NCBI RefSeq assembly: GCF_022867865.1
Contig: NZ_JALIEC010000014.1
Location: 1 to 64,000 of the forward strand
DNA: 64,000 nt
Direction: 5' to 3'
DNA from: Phaeobacter sp. J2-8
GTDB taxonomy: Bacteria; Pseudomonadota; Alphaproteobacteria; Rhodobacterales; Rhodobacteraceae
Each line of letters begins with the position of its first letter. The first letter of the stretch is position 1. Below, piece after piece: positions 10,620 to 20,257 of the stretch. The notes beneath the pieces were generated by a model, which saw only the letters and a program-made list of their open reading frames with translations, searched no databases and was not told where the DNA came from. The translations under genes were made by a program, and so were the position numbers.

Positions 10620-10689
10620 GTCTGCGCCTTACCCCGACGCGCCGATGGGAACAATCCCCCAAAGCCCCCTCTGGTAACGCGCGGCGCGG

Positions 10690-12144
10690 ATGCCTATCCT
10701 TTGGCCAAGTGATTTGCGAGGGACGGATTTGATCATCAACACACTTGCCGACGGCGTATTGCGCAGCGTCGAGGCCGTGACAGATACGGTCAATTCCACC
10801 CTGTTCGAGCCGGTGATACGGCTTGGGGTGACGGGGCTTGCGCGATCCGGCAAGACCGTATTCATCACCTCACTGGTGGCCAATCTGATGGACCGGGGTC
10901 GCATGTCCGGTGTGGTGGCCGCCTCTGAGGGGCGGGTGCTGGCGGCCTATCTGCAACCGCAGCCCGACAATACCGTGCCGCGATTTGACTATGAAACCCA
11001 CCTCGGGGATCTGACATCCCGCAGCCCGAAATGGCCCGACAGCACCCGCGCGGTCAGCGAATTGCGCCTGTCGCTCAAGGTTCAGCCCGGCGGTTTTCTG
11101 GCCGGGCTGCAAGGGCCGCGGGTGATCCACCTCGACATTGTCGACTATCCCGGCGAATGGCTGTTGGATCTGGCCTTGCTCGACAAAAGCTTTGCGGAAT
11201 GGTCGATTGAGACCCTGGAAAGGATCAAGGACCGGCCGGTCGCTGCTGATTTCATGGCGCTGTCGCTTGGCACCGATGGCGCGGACATGATGGCAGAACC
11301 TGCGGCAAAGGCGCTGGCCCAAGCGTTTACCACCTATTTGAACGCGGCGCGCGAAGCGGGGTTTTATGACTGCACGCCGGGGCGGTTCATCCTGCCCGGC
11401 GATCTGGCGGGGGCGCCGGTGCTGACCTTTGCGCCGCTGGCCAAACCCGACAGCCCGCCGCGCCGGTCGCTATGGCGGGAAATGGAACGGCGGTATGAGG
11501 CCTATAAACGCGAGGTGGTGAAACCGTTCTTTCGCGATCATTTCGCCCGGATTGACCGGCAGGTGGTGTTGGTGGATGCGCTGGGCGCGATCAACAAAGG
11601 CCCGCAGGCAGTCGAGGATATGCGCCATGCCATGGCGGACATCCTGTCGGCCTTTCGTCCCGGTCGCAATGATTTCCTGACCCGGCTGTTGATGGGCAAA
11701 CGGGTGGAACGCATTCTGTTTGCCGCGACCAAGGCCGACCATCTGCACCACGGCCAACATGCGCGCCTGACCGCAATCATGGAGGCGCTGACGCGTGACG
11801 CGCGCGACCGGGCGCGCTTTGCCGGGGCAGAGACGGCGGCGATGTCCATCGCGGCGCTGCGTGCCACCACTGAACAGACGCTGGAGCATCAGGGCCAGAG
11901 CCTTGATTGTGTGCGGGGCATCCTGTTGGACAGCGGCAAACAGGCCGCGCTGTACCCCGGTGAGCTGCCAGAAGATCCCAATGCATTGCTGGGCCCGGCC
12001 CGCGACGGGGCGACGCGGTGGCTTGACGGCGACTATCAATCCATGCGCTTTGCCCCGGCACCACTGACCCTGAAACCCGGCGACGGCCCGCCGCACATCC
12101 GGCTGGACCGGGCGGCGCAATTCCTGATTGGGGACAAGTTATGA
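10690..12144 (+). CDS. YcjX-family P-loop ATPase
   Basis: The product (484 aa from ATG 10690) belongs to the YcjX/DUF463 family of stress-associated nucleotide-binding proteins. The P-loop GLARSGKTVFITSL lies around residues 50-63, and the family motif HLDIVDYPGEWLLDL follows. A TTG at 10729, preceded by GAGGGA, may be the true start and would give 471 aa. The gene overlaps the GNAT gene by 4 nt and is followed by the ycjF-type gene; ycjX and ycjF pair up widely in proteobacteria, but their molecular job is unknown. Confidence 0.88.
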   Translation: MPILWPSDLRGTDLIINTLADGVLRSVEAVTDTVNSTLFEPVIRLGVTGLARSGKTVFITSLVANLMDRGRMSGVVAASEGRVLAAYLQPQPDNTVPRFDYETHLGDLTSRSPKWPDSTRAVSELRLSLKVQPGGFLAGLQGPRVIHLDIVDYPGEWLLDLALLDKSFAEWSIETLERIKDRPVAADFMALSLGTDGADMMAEPAAKALAQAFTTYLNAAREAGFYDCTPGRFILPGDLAGAPVLTFAPLAKPDSPPRRSLWREMERRYEAYKREVVKPFFRDHFARIDRQVVLVDALGAINKGPQAVEDMRHAMADILSAFRPGRNDFLTRLLMGKRVERILFAATKADHLHHGQHARLTAIMEALTRDARDRARFAGAETAAMSIAALRATTEQTLEHQGQSLDCVRGILLDSGKQAALYPGELPEDPNALLGPARDGATRWLDGDYQSMRFAPAPLTLKPGDGPPHIRLDRAAQFLIGDKL

Positions 12145-12587
12145 ATTTGAAAATACGCCCGGCCCGCAGCACCGACGCAGGCAAGATCGGCGAGATCATG
12201 ACCGAAGGCAATGCCGCGCCCGACTGGAAGCCGCATTTGCATTCTGCAGCCCAGGACATCGCCTTTTGCGGGCGGATGATCGACCGGGGCTGGGTGCGGG
12301 TCGCGGAAAACAATGACGGGCGCATTGTCGGCTTCATTGCCCGCGACGGCGAAGAGATCAACACGCTGTATGTCCGCGCGACCGCCCAGGGCAGAGGCGT
12401 CGGCAAACAGCTTCTGCGCGAAGCGATGCGTGATGCGACACGGCTTGAGCTCTGGACCTTCCAGCTCAATACCGGGGCGCGCCGGTTTTATGAGCGCGAG
12501 GGATTTGTCGCGGTCAAGGAAACCGATGGCGCCGACAATCAGGAACAGCTGCCCGATGTCCGTTTTGCCTGGGAGCGCCCGAAATGA
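12141..12587 (+). CDS. GNAT family N-acetyltransferase
   Basis: The 148-aa protein has the acetyl-CoA binding motif of GNAT enzymes, VRATAQGRGVGKQLLREAM (around residues 76-94), followed by the C-terminal NTGARRFYEREGF signature. The acceptor substrate cannot be deduced. It is translationally coupled by ATGA overlaps to ycjX upstream and to ycjF downstream, so it is made with them. Confidence 0.85.
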   Translation: MNLKIRPARSTDAGKIGEIMTEGNAAPDWKPHLHSAAQDIAFCGRMIDRGWVRVAENNDGRIVGFIARDGEEINTLYVRATAQGRGVGKQLLREAMRDATRLELWTFQLNTGARRFYEREGFVAVKETDGADNQEQLPDVRFAWERPK

Positions 12588-13576
12588 GCCGCAAACCCGT
12601 CCTGATCGAATTGGAAGACGACGCCCCCTCGCCCGCCGAGGCACCACCAGTGCCGGAACTTGGCCCCCCGACGCCACAGGGACAGGCGATGCAGACCGCA
12701 GCTGTGCTGGCGGCGCGACGTGGTTCGCGGCTGGCACGTTGGTTCTGGGGATTGCTGGTTGCGGTGATCGGGGCGGCGGTGTCGGTGGCGGCCTGGGATT
12801 TTGCCACTGCGATGATTGCACGCCAGCCGATTTTGGGCTGGGCGATTACCGGGGTCATCGGCCTGTTGGTCTTTGTGATGTTGCTTATCGCGATCAAGGA
12901 ACTTGCGGCCTTTGGCCGCTTGCGGCGGGTCGATCGGTTTCGCCGCGCCGCCGATGATGCTTTGGCCGACAGTGACCTGAAGGCGGCACGCAAGCTGGCG
13001 CAGGATCTGATCGGGTTTTATTCCGGGCGCGAAGACACCCGCTGGGGCCGCGAAAAGCTCAAGGATGGCATGGCCGATTCCTTTGATGCCGAAGCGATGC
13101 TGGCGGAGGTCGAATTGGATCTTCTGGCCCCATTGGATGCCGCCGCCCGACGAGAGGTCGAGGCCGCCGCACGTCAGGTGGCCACAGTGACGGCCATCGT
13201 GCCGCTGGCGCTGGCCGATGTGGCGACCGCGCTGACCGCCAACCTGCGGATGATCCGCCGCATTGCCGAAATCTATGGCGGGCGGTCCGGCACATTGGGC
13301 AGCTGGCGGCTGACCCGCGCGGTCATGGCGCATCTGGTGGCCACCGGTGCTGTGGCGGTGGGCGATGACATGCTGGAACCACTGCTCGGCGGGTCGCTGC
13401 TGGGCAAACTGTCGCGCCGGTTCGGAGAGGGCATGGTCAATGGTGCCTTGACCGCCCGCGTTGGCGTCGCCGCGATGGATGTCTGTCGCCCGGTGCCCTT
13501 CCTGCGCAGCTCGCGGCCTTCGGTGCGGGGCATTATTCAAAGCGCCCTAGGTGGATTGTTCAAAAGCGGCAAATGA
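12584..13576 (+). CDS. YcjF/TIGR01620-family inner membrane protein
   Basis: The 330-aa protein has a proline-rich cytoplasmic N-terminus, two adjacent transmembrane helices at about residues 48-72 and 80-105, and a long C-terminal domain of the DUF697 type, whose end is SLLGKLSRRFGEGMVNGALTARVGVAAMDVCRP. That final block (GxxxNGALTARxGxxAxxVCRP) is diagnostic for this family. It is the partner of the YcjX ATPase encoded two genes upstream. Function is unknown. Confidence 0.85.
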   Translation: MSRKPVLIELEDDAPSPAEAPPVPELGPPTPQGQAMQTAAVLAARRGSRLARWFWGLLVAVIGAAVSVAAWDFATAMIARQPILGWAITGVIGLLVFVMLLIAIKELAAFGRLRRVDRFRRAADDALADSDLKAARKLAQDLIGFYSGREDTRWGREKLKDGMADSFDAEAMLAEVELDLLAPLDAAARREVEAAARQVATVTAIVPLALADVATALTANLRMIRRIAEIYGGRSGTLGSWRLTRAVMAHLVATGAVAVGDDMLEPLLGGSLLGKLSRRFGEGMVNGALTARVGVAAMDVCRPVPFLRSSRPSVRGIIQSALGGLFKSGK

Positions 13577-13642
13577 TGCCGCTGCTTGCCCCGACACAGG
13601 GCTGCTGCTAGGCCAAAGCCACAAGTTACGGGACAACAGATC

Positions 13643-14781
13643 ATGCGCACCTGCATCGTGACCGGGGAATACCATCTGCCCGGAGAGACATTCATCAACC
13701 GCCATATTCAGCATATTTTTGGCGGGGCGGCGGCGGTGGTCTGTGGGCGCTATCACGGCGAAAACCCCTTTGATGTGGCCTATTTCAACCGGCGTGGTCG
13801 CGACATGCCGATGGTGGACCGGGTGGCGATGCCGTTTGTCATGGCCGCCAATCGGATGATCCATGGCACCGGGCGCCTGCCCTTTGGCCAGGCGAAACGC
13901 GACCTGGCGGACTTTTTGCGTGCCGAGCGCATTGAGGTCATTTTGGCTGAATTCGGCACCCAGGCGCTGGCGATTGCGCCGCTGGCCAATGCGCTGGGCA
14001 TCCCTGCTTCAGCTATTTTCGCGGCACTGATGCCTCCAAGGCGTTGAACCAGGGCAATGTCCCGGGCGCCTATGCCAAGATGATGCCGCGTCTGGCGGGG
14101 GTGTTTTCGGTGTCGCAATTCCTGCTCGACAATCTGGCGGCACGTGATGTGCGCCACGAAAACGCCCATGTGATCCCCTCTGGTGTGGATGTGCGGCGGT
14201 TTCAGCCGGCTGCAAAAGCGCCGCTGTCCTGTCTGGCCGTGGGACGGATGGTCGAAAAGAAAGCGCCGCTGGTGACCCTGCGGGCGTTTCTGTTGGCGGC
14301 AAAGGCCAATGCGGGCGCGCATCTGGATTTCATTGGCGACGGCCCGCTCCTCGCGCCCGCAAGGGCGCTTGTCGCGGCGGCAGGGGCCGAGGATCAGGTG
14401 ACATTCCACGGCGCACAACCCCATGATGTGGTGCGCGCGAAACTGGCCACGACCGAATTCTTTTTGCAGCATTCGATCACCGCCGAGGATGGCAACACCG
14501 AAGGTCTGCCCACCGCCATTCAGGAGGCCATGGCCTCTGGCTGTTTGACGGTTTCGACCCGCCACGCCGGCATTCCCGAAGCGGTGGATGAGGGCGAGAC
14601 CGGTTGGTTGGTCGATGAGCATGACGAAGCCGGATTTGCCTCCGCGATAGCCGCAGCATTTCAGGCACCGGATCGGTCAGGGATGGCAATGGCCGCGCGG
14701 GCGGTGGCCGAAGCGCGGTTTGACAACCAACAGCTGTTGCAGAAGCTGGAGCGGATCATCCGCGAGACCCTGGCGGGCTGA
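13643..14781 (+). CDS. Glycosyltransferase family 4 (one frameshift)
   Basis: This enzyme of about 379 aa has the GT-B fold of family 4: an N-terminal half from MRTCIVTGEYH, and a C-terminal half with VIPSGVDVRRF, AVGRMVEKKAPL, the FIGDGPL motif and the donor-binding E-x7-E region EGLPTAIQEAMASG. The frame breaks near 14003; one added C gives GIPCFSYFRGTDASKALNQGN without a gap. It probably adds a sugar to a cell-surface polysaccharide or lipid. The ATG at 13643 is taken because conserved sequence starts there. No other polysaccharide gene is adjacent. Confidence 0.82.
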
Positions 14782-14792
14782 TCCTCTGGCTT

Positions 14793-14850
14793 GGGGGCGC
14801 TGCCCCCGTCCCGCTGGGACTCCCCCGGGATATTTTTCAACAGAAGAAGG
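14793..14850 (+). repeat. Dispersed intergenic repeat, copy B
   Basis: Two hairpins (GGGGGCGCTGCCCCC and GTCCCGCTGGGAC) are followed by CCCCCGGGATATTTTTCAAC and AGAAGAAGG. It sits between the convergent glycosyltransferase and MATE genes, and closely matches copies A and C. Confidence 0.8.
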
Positions 14851-14861
14851 ACCGGGTTTGG

Positions 14862-16220
14862 CTAGCTGGTGCGCGCCTCTGACAGGGCGGCCTTTTCCAG
14901 CGCCGGATAGCGCAGCAACAGGGTGACACCACGCGCCACAAAAGAGATATGCAGTGCCAGCCAGAGCCCGGCATAGCCCATCACCGGCATCAATGTGAAC
15001 ACTGCCGCGAAATAGATTGCGGTCGAAATGGCCATCATGTTGCGCATGTCCGCCGACCGGGTTGCACCGATGAAGATCCCGTCGAGCATCCAGGAGGCCA
15101 CGCCAGTCAGCGGCGCAAGCACCATCCAGGGCAGAAAGGCGATGGCCGTGTCCCGCACGCCGGGATCCTTGGCCATGAGGTGGATGATATCGGGGCCGAA
15201 GACCCAGAAAATCGCCATCAGGATCACCACCAGGATCGCCCCCCAAAACCCGGTCAGGAGACAGGCACGCCGCAGCGGTGCCACCGCGCCGGCCCCGAAG
15301 GCCCGCCCGACCAATGCCTCGGCCGCGAAGGCAAACCCGTCCAGCGCATAGCCGGTCACCGAGACAAATTGCAAAAGCACCTGATTGGCGGCCAATGTAA
15401 CATCCCCGAACCGCCCGCCAAACAGCAGAAAGCTGACGAAGATCGCCTGCAGCATCAGCGATCTGATCAGGATATCGGTATTGACCACAGCCATGCGGCG
15501 CAGGCGATGGCGGTCGAACACCCGCGCCCAGTCGCGCCAGGACGGGTGGCGGAAGGCGGATCGGCACAGCCACAACCCCATCACAAATCCGCTCCATTCC
15601 GCGATGAATGTCGCGATCGCAATCCCGTTCACCCCCCAGTCGAAGCCCAGCACAAACAGCAGGTCGAGGCCGATGTTCACGCCGTTCATCCAAAGTTGCA
15701 GCACCAGCACCGCACGGGCGCGTTCCTTGGCAATAAGCCAGCCGGTGACGCCATAGAGGGCGATTGCCGCCGGGGCCGACCAAATGCGGATCTGCATATA
15801 GCCACGCGCCAGGCCCTCGACCTCGGCCGAGGCCGGCGACAGCACAAAAGCGGCGCGATAGATCAGCGGTTGCAGCAGAATGATCAGCACCCCGCAGGCC
15901 AGTCCGATCATCAGCGCCCGGGTCAACAGCGCGGCCACCTCGGGGGCTTGTCCCTGCCCTTCGGCCTGGGCGGTCAACCCGGTTGTGCCCATGCGCAGAA
16001 AACCGAACACCCAATAGATGGCCGACAGAATGATTGCCCCCACCCCCACAGCAGCAATTGGTTCCGCCTGCGGGATCTGGCCCACCACACCGGTGTCCAC
16101 CACGCCAAGGATGGGCACGGTCACCGTGGCCAGCATGATCGGCAGGGCGATTTTCAGCACACGTTGGTGGCTTAGCGCGGGGGGCTCCTCCGCGCGGGCC
16201 GCCGGGGTTTGAGCTGACAT
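14862..16220 (-). CDS. MATE family efflux transporter (DinF type)
   Basis: The 452-aa protein shows twelve predicted transmembrane helices and the MATE pattern, with IALPIMLATVTVPILGVVDTGVVGQI at the start of helix 1 (shown in the protein at about residues 26-51) and a repeated VLLQFVSVTGYALDGFAFAAEALVGRAFGA-like block in the second half. MATE proteins export drugs or metabolites against Na+ or H+. The sequence is closest to the DinF branch. It lies upstream of the thioesterase gene in the same direction with a gap of about 40 nt reversed, so it may be co-transcribed. Confidence 0.87.
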   Translation of the reverse strand: MSAQTPAARAEEPPALSHQRVLKIALPIMLATVTVPILGVVDTGVVGQIPQAEPIAAVGVGAIILSAIYWVFGFLRMGTTGLTAQAEGQGQAPEVAALLTRALMIGLACGVLIILLQPLIYRAAFVLSPASAEVEGLARGYMQIRIWSAPAAIALYGVTGWLIAKERARAVLVLQLWMNGVNIGLDLLFVLGFDWGVNGIAIATFIAEWSGFVMGLWLCRSAFRHPSWRDWARVFDRHRLRRMAVVNTDILIRSLMLQAIFVSFLLFGGRFGDVTLAANQVLLQFVSVTGYALDGFAFAAEALVGRAFGAGAVAPLRRACLLTGFWGAILVVILMAIFWVFGPDIIHLMAKDPGVRDTAIAFLPWMVLAPLTGVASWMLDGIFIGATRSADMRNMMAISTAIYFAAVFTLMPVMGYAGLWLALHISFVARGVTLLLRYPALEKAALSEARTS

Positions 16221-16262
16221 GTCGGACCTTTCACAATCAGGGGATCTGAGGCGGGTGTCGCG

Positions 16263-16769
16263 TCAATCGCGGCGGGGCATCAGGAAATGCCCGGTCGCCT
16301 GGGCATGGGGGCGGCTGTGGTTGTCCTGCCACCCCACAACATGCACCGAGGCATAGCGCCGCCCCGACCGGGTGATGCTGGCACGGGCATAGCTGTCGCG
16401 CGGCAAACCAGAGCGCAGGAAATCCACGGTGAAATCAATTGTCTTCGGCGGACGTGGCAGATCACCGGTCTGTAGATCCTGTAATGGCAGAGCGCCGCTT
16501 TCGACCTCTTCCCAGAGAAAAGACCAGCTGAGACTGATGATCGACGTCACTTCCAGAAATGCCGCTGTGACCCCGCCATGCAGGGCCGGCAGACGTGGGT
16601 TGCCAATCAGCTTGTCCGTAAACGGCAGGATCGCTGTCAGCTCATCCCCGCGGCGGTCGAATTTGATGCCCAGATACTGCGCATAGGGCACGCCATTGGC
16701 CAGGGCATGCAAAGCAGCATCACGGCGTTGCTTCACCTGCTGCAGGGGTTCATGGCCGTTCTGATGCAT
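16263..16769 (-). CDS. PaaI-type hotdog thioesterase
   Basis: The 168-aa protein carries the hotdog-fold signature LPALHGGVTAAFLEVTS (around residues 59-75), in which HGG(V/A) and a following acidic residue form the thioesterase site. Such proteins hydrolyse acyl-CoA or aryl-CoA thioesters. It is the first of two neighbouring hotdog genes on this strand and is 42 nt upstream of the MATE gene. The exact acyl substrate is unknown. Confidence 0.82.
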   Translation of the reverse strand: MHQNGHEPLQQVKQRRDAALHALANGVPYAQYLGIKFDRRGDELTAILPFTDKLIGNPRLPALHGGVTAAFLEVTSIISLSWSFLWEEVESGALPLQDLQTGDLPRPPKTIDFTVDFLRSGLPRDSYARASITRSGRRYASVHVVGWQDNHSRPHAQATGHFLMPRRD

Positions 16770-16794
16770 CCGGTGTGCCCTCTTGCAGCCCAGT

Positions 16795-17214
16795 TCAGGA
16801 TCCTACGGTAAACGCCCCGGTGGCGGTGGCAACCGGTCGTTCAAGGTCAGCGTCAAAAGCCTGGGCGCGTACAAAGGCGACCGACCGGGTCAGTTGATGA
16901 CATTCGGCGCGGGCCGTGATGGTCTGGCCCGGTGTGGCGGCCCGCATGTAATCGATGCGCAGGTCAAGTGTCGCCGTCGCCCCGGGGCAGTCAGGATGGG
17001 TCATGACAGCCGCGCCGCAGCAGGTGTCCATCAACGCCGAAACCGCGCCGCCATGAATGACGCCGGTCTTGGGATCGCCGACAAAACGGGAATCATATGG
17101 CATGGTAATTTCCGCGGTGCCGTCGCCGATATCAGTCACCGCCATGGCCAATTCCCGCGCGTGCGGTATGGCCTGAATGAAATCACGGGCAATTTTGAAT
17201 TTGTCCTGGGCCAT
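16795..17214 (-). CDS. PaaI-type hotdog thioesterase
   Basis: The 139-aa product has the typical PaaI thioesterase core, VGDPKTGVIHGGAVSALMDTCCG (around residues 47-69), with the conserved His-Gly-Gly and Asp. It lies 25 nt upstream of the second thioesterase, and both probably belong to one transcript with the MATE gene. Divergence from the MerR/beta-oxidation cluster suggests a role in releasing CoA from acyl-CoA intermediates, but this is inference. Confidence 0.85.
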   Translation of the reverse strand: MAQDKFKIARDFIQAIPHARELAMAVTDIGDGTAEITMPYDSRFVGDPKTGVIHGGAVSALMDTCCGAAVMTHPDCPGATATLDLRIDYMRAATPGQTITARAECHQLTRSVAFVRAQAFDADLERPVATATGAFTVGS

Positions 17215-17442
17215 GAATGCGTCCTTGGTGAATGGCTATGTTATGCGCTGGCGGCATCCAGGGTTGCAAGGCACCTGCCACATTGCAACGGTTCAGAGCA
17301 TTGCGTACCCTGTGTGAGCAGCGGCCGGTTCGTGGATCAGTTTTCGACCATGACCGCTGCCGGGTGAGTTTGATCCTTGCCTGATTCCGAAACGGCGAAG
17401 GCGTGGACCCGGATAACCCGGACGGATCGAAATGAGGACAAG

Positions 17443-17820
17443 ATGAGCGACAGCAAGCTGAGTTTCAAAGACATGTGTGCCAAGTTCGACGTCACACCAC
17501 GCACCCTGCGGTATTATGAATATATCGAGCTGCTGGCACCGGAGCGTCAGGGGCGATCACGGTTTTATGGCGCCCGCGAAGTGGCCCGTATGGAACTGGT
17601 CATGCGCGGGCGTCGGTTCGGCTTCTCGCTTGAGGAATGTCGCCAGTGGTTGCAGATCTATGACCGCGACGGCACCGAAACCCAGATGCAGGTATTCCTT
17701 GGCATGGCGGACCGGCAATTGATTGCCCTGGCCGAGCAACAACAACAGCTGGACGAAGCCGTGCGCGAATTAAAAGAGCTACGCGCGCAAACCGCCGCGC
17801 GTTTGGCTCAGTCGGACTGA
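17443..17820 (+). CDS. MerR family transcriptional regulator
   Basis: The 125-aa protein has an N-terminal MerR winged-helix domain (MCAKFDVTPRTLRYYEYIELL at about residues 10-30) and a C-terminal coiled coil rich in Q, E and L. There are no metal-binding cysteines. The ATG at 17443 is chosen for its GAGGACAAG ribosome site and because conserved sequence starts right after it. The second MerR gene downstream is a clear paralogue (FDVTPRTLR and RFGFSLEE shared). Together they probably control the acyl-CoA degradation genes that follow. Confidence 0.87.
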   Translation: MSDSKLSFKDMCAKFDVTPRTLRYYEYIELLAPERQGRSRFYGAREVARMELVMRGRRFGFSLEECRQWLQIYDRDGTETQMQVFLGMADRQLIALAEQQQQLDEAVRELKELRAQTAARLAQSD

Positions 17821-17892
17821 CCTTTTTCGCCGCTCAAACTGCACGCGCGGCAAACTAAAATTTCACACTTGCAGCTTGACGCGCATTGATCT

Positions 17893-17932
17893 TACGTCAA
17901 CCTGAATGTGACGTAGCGTTTGAGTTACGTCA
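17893..17932. promoter_or_regulatory. Three alternating TACGTCA half-sites, candidate MerR operator
   Basis: TACGTCA (17893-17899), TGACGTA (17909-17915) and TACGTCA (17926-17932) are perfect inverted copies separated by 9 and 10 nt. They lie about 75-115 bp ahead of the second MerR gene. The arrangement suits a dimeric MerR regulator bound to overlapping palindromes. Which of the two MerR proteins binds is not known. Confidence 0.6.
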
Positions 17933-18006
17933 CCTGTTTTTCCCATTGTAGAGATAGGGAACGATTAATTACTCAGCCGGGATGACAAACGATCTCAGGT
18001 GCAGTG

Positions 18007-18408
18007 ATGAATGAAACAACAATGACGATCCGTGAAATGTGTGATGCATTTGATGTGACCCCGCGGACCCTAAGGTTTTATGAAGCAAAGGAGCTGCTTT
18101 TTCCAATTCGTGACGGATTGAAACGGCTGTTTACCCGCCGCGACCGTGCCCGGTTGAAACTGATTCTGCGCGGCAAACGGTTTGGTTTCTCACTCGAAGA
18201 AATCCGCCAGCTGCTCGATCTGTATGACGTTGGTGACCAACAGAACACGCAATTGCTGAAGACCTATGAAGTGGCCAGCGCCCGGTTGGCCGAACTTGAA
18301 AAACAACGCGCCGAACTCGACGCGAATATCGCCGATCTGAAGGGCCAGTTGAAATGGGCCGAAAAGATGATCGGTTCCATGTCTGTCCAGAACAAGGCGG
18401 CGGAGTAA
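18007..18408 (+). CDS. MerR family transcriptional regulator
   Basis: About 133 aa: MerR DNA-binding domain at the N-terminus (MCDAFDVTPRTLRFYEAKEL) and a C-terminal coiled coil. It lies 30 nt upstream of the acyl-CoA dehydrogenase gene and so probably heads that operon. The family includes LiuR-like regulators of acyl-CoA breakdown in alphaproteobacteria, to which the gene context is similar. An in-frame GTG precedes the ATG by 3 nt; the AGGT site fits the ATG. Confidence 0.87.
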   Translation: MNETTMTIREMCDAFDVTPRTLRFYEAKELLFPIRDGLKRLFTRRDRARLKLILRGKRFGFSLEEIRQLLDLYDVGDQQNTQLLKTYEVASARLAELEKQRAELDANIADLKGQLKWAEKMIGSMSVQNKAAE

Positions 18409-18438
18409 CCGCCAGCCAGAATTCCAAGGGAGCCCCCG

Positions 18439-20214
18439 ATGCCCAGCTACACACCCCCCACCAAGGATCTGCAATTTGTCCTGCATGAGGTGCTGAATGC
18501 ATCAACTCAGGATGTGCCAGGCTACGAAGATCTGGACGCCGAATTCACCGGGGCCGTCTTGGAAGAAGCGGGCAAAATCGCCCGCGACGTGCTTGCCCCG
18601 CTGAACGTGGTTGGGGATACCGAAGGCTGTGTGTTGGAAAATGGCGTAGTGCGCACGCCAAAAGGGTTCAAAGCTGCTTTCGATCAGATGCGCAACGGCG
18701 GCTGGACCGCCTTGGATTGCGACCCGGAATACGGCGGTCAGGGCCTGCCCTATCTGGTGCAAACCGCAGTGGGCGAAATGCTGACCTCGGCCAATATGGC
18801 GTTTCAGATGTATCCCGGCCTGACGCATGGGGCCTATTCCGCGATCCACGCCCATGGCACCGACGCGCAAAAGACGATGTATCTGCCAAAGATGGTCACC
18901 TGTGACTGGACCGGCACTATGAACCTGACCGAACCGCATTGCGGCACCGATCTGGGCCTGATGCGCACCAAGGCAGAGCCGCAGGATGATGGCAGCTACG
19001 CGATCACCGGGCAAAAGATCTTTATCTCGGCTGGCGATCACGACCTGTCGGACAATGTGATCCATCTGGTGCTGGCGAAAATCCCCGGCGGCCCCGAAGG
19101 CATCAAAGGCGTGTCACTGTTCATCGTGCCCAAATTCATGGTGAACGAGGATGGCAGCCTTGGCGACCGCAACGGCGTGTCGGTTGGCAAGATCGAAGAG
19201 AAAATGGGCATCCACGGCAATTCCACCTGTGTGATGGATTACGACAATGCGCGCGGCTTCCTTCTGGGGACCGAACACAAGGGCATGCGCGCCATGTTCA
19301 CCATGATGAACGAAGCCCGGATCGCCGTCGGCCTGCAAGGGTTGGGTCAGGCGGTTGTCGCCTATGACAATGCGCTGGCCTATGCCAAGGACCGGCTTCA
19401 GGGCCGCGCCGTGACAGACACCGAAAATCCCGATGGTCCCGCCGATCCGCTGATCGTGCACCCCGATATTCGCCGCAACCTGATGGACCAGAAAAGCTTT
19501 GTCGAAGGCGCGCGAGCCTTCGGTCTGTGGGGGGCGAACCTGATCGACCAGGCACATCGCAAAGAAGACGCCGCCGCCGAAGGGCTGGTATCGCTGCTGA
19601 CGCCGGTGATCAAAGGCTTCCTGACCGACAAGGGCTTTGACGGCACGATTGCCGCGCAGCAGGTCTATGGCGGTCATGGCTATATCGAGGAATGGGGCAT
19701 GTCGCAGTTTGCCCGCGATGCGCGGATAGCCATGATCTACGAAGGCGCAAACGGTGTTCAAGCGCTGGATCTGGTGGGGCGCAAGCTTGCCGCCGACGGT
19801 GGCAAACATGTGATGGCCTTCTTCGACATGGTCAAAACCTTCTGCAAGGAAAACGGCGAAGTCGACGGCATGTCGGATTTCGTCACACCGCTGAAAGCCG
19901 CGTCCAAGGATCTTCAGGCAGCGGGCATGTATTTCATGCAAAACGGCATGAAGAACCCGAACGAAGCCTTGGCCGGTTCTTATGACTTCATGCATCTGTT
20001 TGGCCATGTTTGCCTGGGGCTGATGTGGGGCCGGATGGCCAAGGCCTCGCTGGATGCGCTGGCCAATGGTGCGTCAGACAGCGCCTTCTATCAGGCGAAG
20101 CTGACCACCGGGCGGTATTACATGGCACGGCAACTGCCGATGACCGCAACGCATCTTGCGCGCATCCAAAGCGGCGCGGCCCCGGTGATGGAACTGGCAG
20201 CCGAGCAATTCTAA
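18439..20214 (+). CDS. Acyl-CoA dehydrogenase, long form with C-terminal extension
   Basis: The 591-aa flavoenzyme introduces the trans-2 double bond into acyl-CoA in beta-oxidation. Family landmarks: [19 protein letters not shown] (around residues 156-174), the ITGQKIFIS strand, and [18 protein letters not shown] with the catalytic glutamate near residue 435. The 591-aa length and the extra C-terminal domain place it with the FadE12/DmdC-like branch, which also includes 3-methylmercaptopropionyl-CoA dehydrogenase. A fatty-acid role is favoured by the thiolase and FadB-type genes downstream, but a DMSP-demethylation DmdC role cannot be excluded. Confidence 0.9.
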   Translation: MPSYTPPTKDLQFVLHEVLNASTQDVPGYEDLDAEFTGAVLEEAGKIARDVLAPLNVVGDTEGCVLENGVVRTPKGFKAAFDQMRNGGWTALDCDPEYGGQGLPYLVQTAVGEMLTSANMAFQMYPGLTHGAYSAIHAHGTDAQKTMYLPKMVTCDWTGTMNLTEPHCGTDLGLMRTKAEPQDDGSYAITGQKIFISAGDHDLSDNVIHLVLAKIPGGPEGIKGVSLFIVPKFMVNEDGSLGDRNGVSVGKIEEKMGIHGNSTCVMDYDNARGFLLGTEHKGMRAMFTMMNEARIAVGLQGLGQAVVAYDNALAYAKDRLQGRAVTDTENPDGPADPLIVHPDIRRNLMDQKSFVEGARAFGLWGANLIDQAHRKEDAAAEGLVSLLTPVIKGFLTDKGFDGTIAAQQVYGGHGYIEEWGMSQFARDARIAMIYEGANGVQALDLVGRKLAADGGKHVMAFFDMVKTFCKENGEVDGMSDFVTPLKAASKDLQAAGMYFMQNGMKNPNEALAGSYDFMHLFGHVCLGLMWGRMAKASLDALANGASDSAFYQAKLTTGRYYMARQLPMTATHLARIQSGAAPVMELAAEQF

Positions 20215-20257
20215 GGCCAGAGTGGGTCCAACCCAACTGTGCACAAGGAGACGCAGA

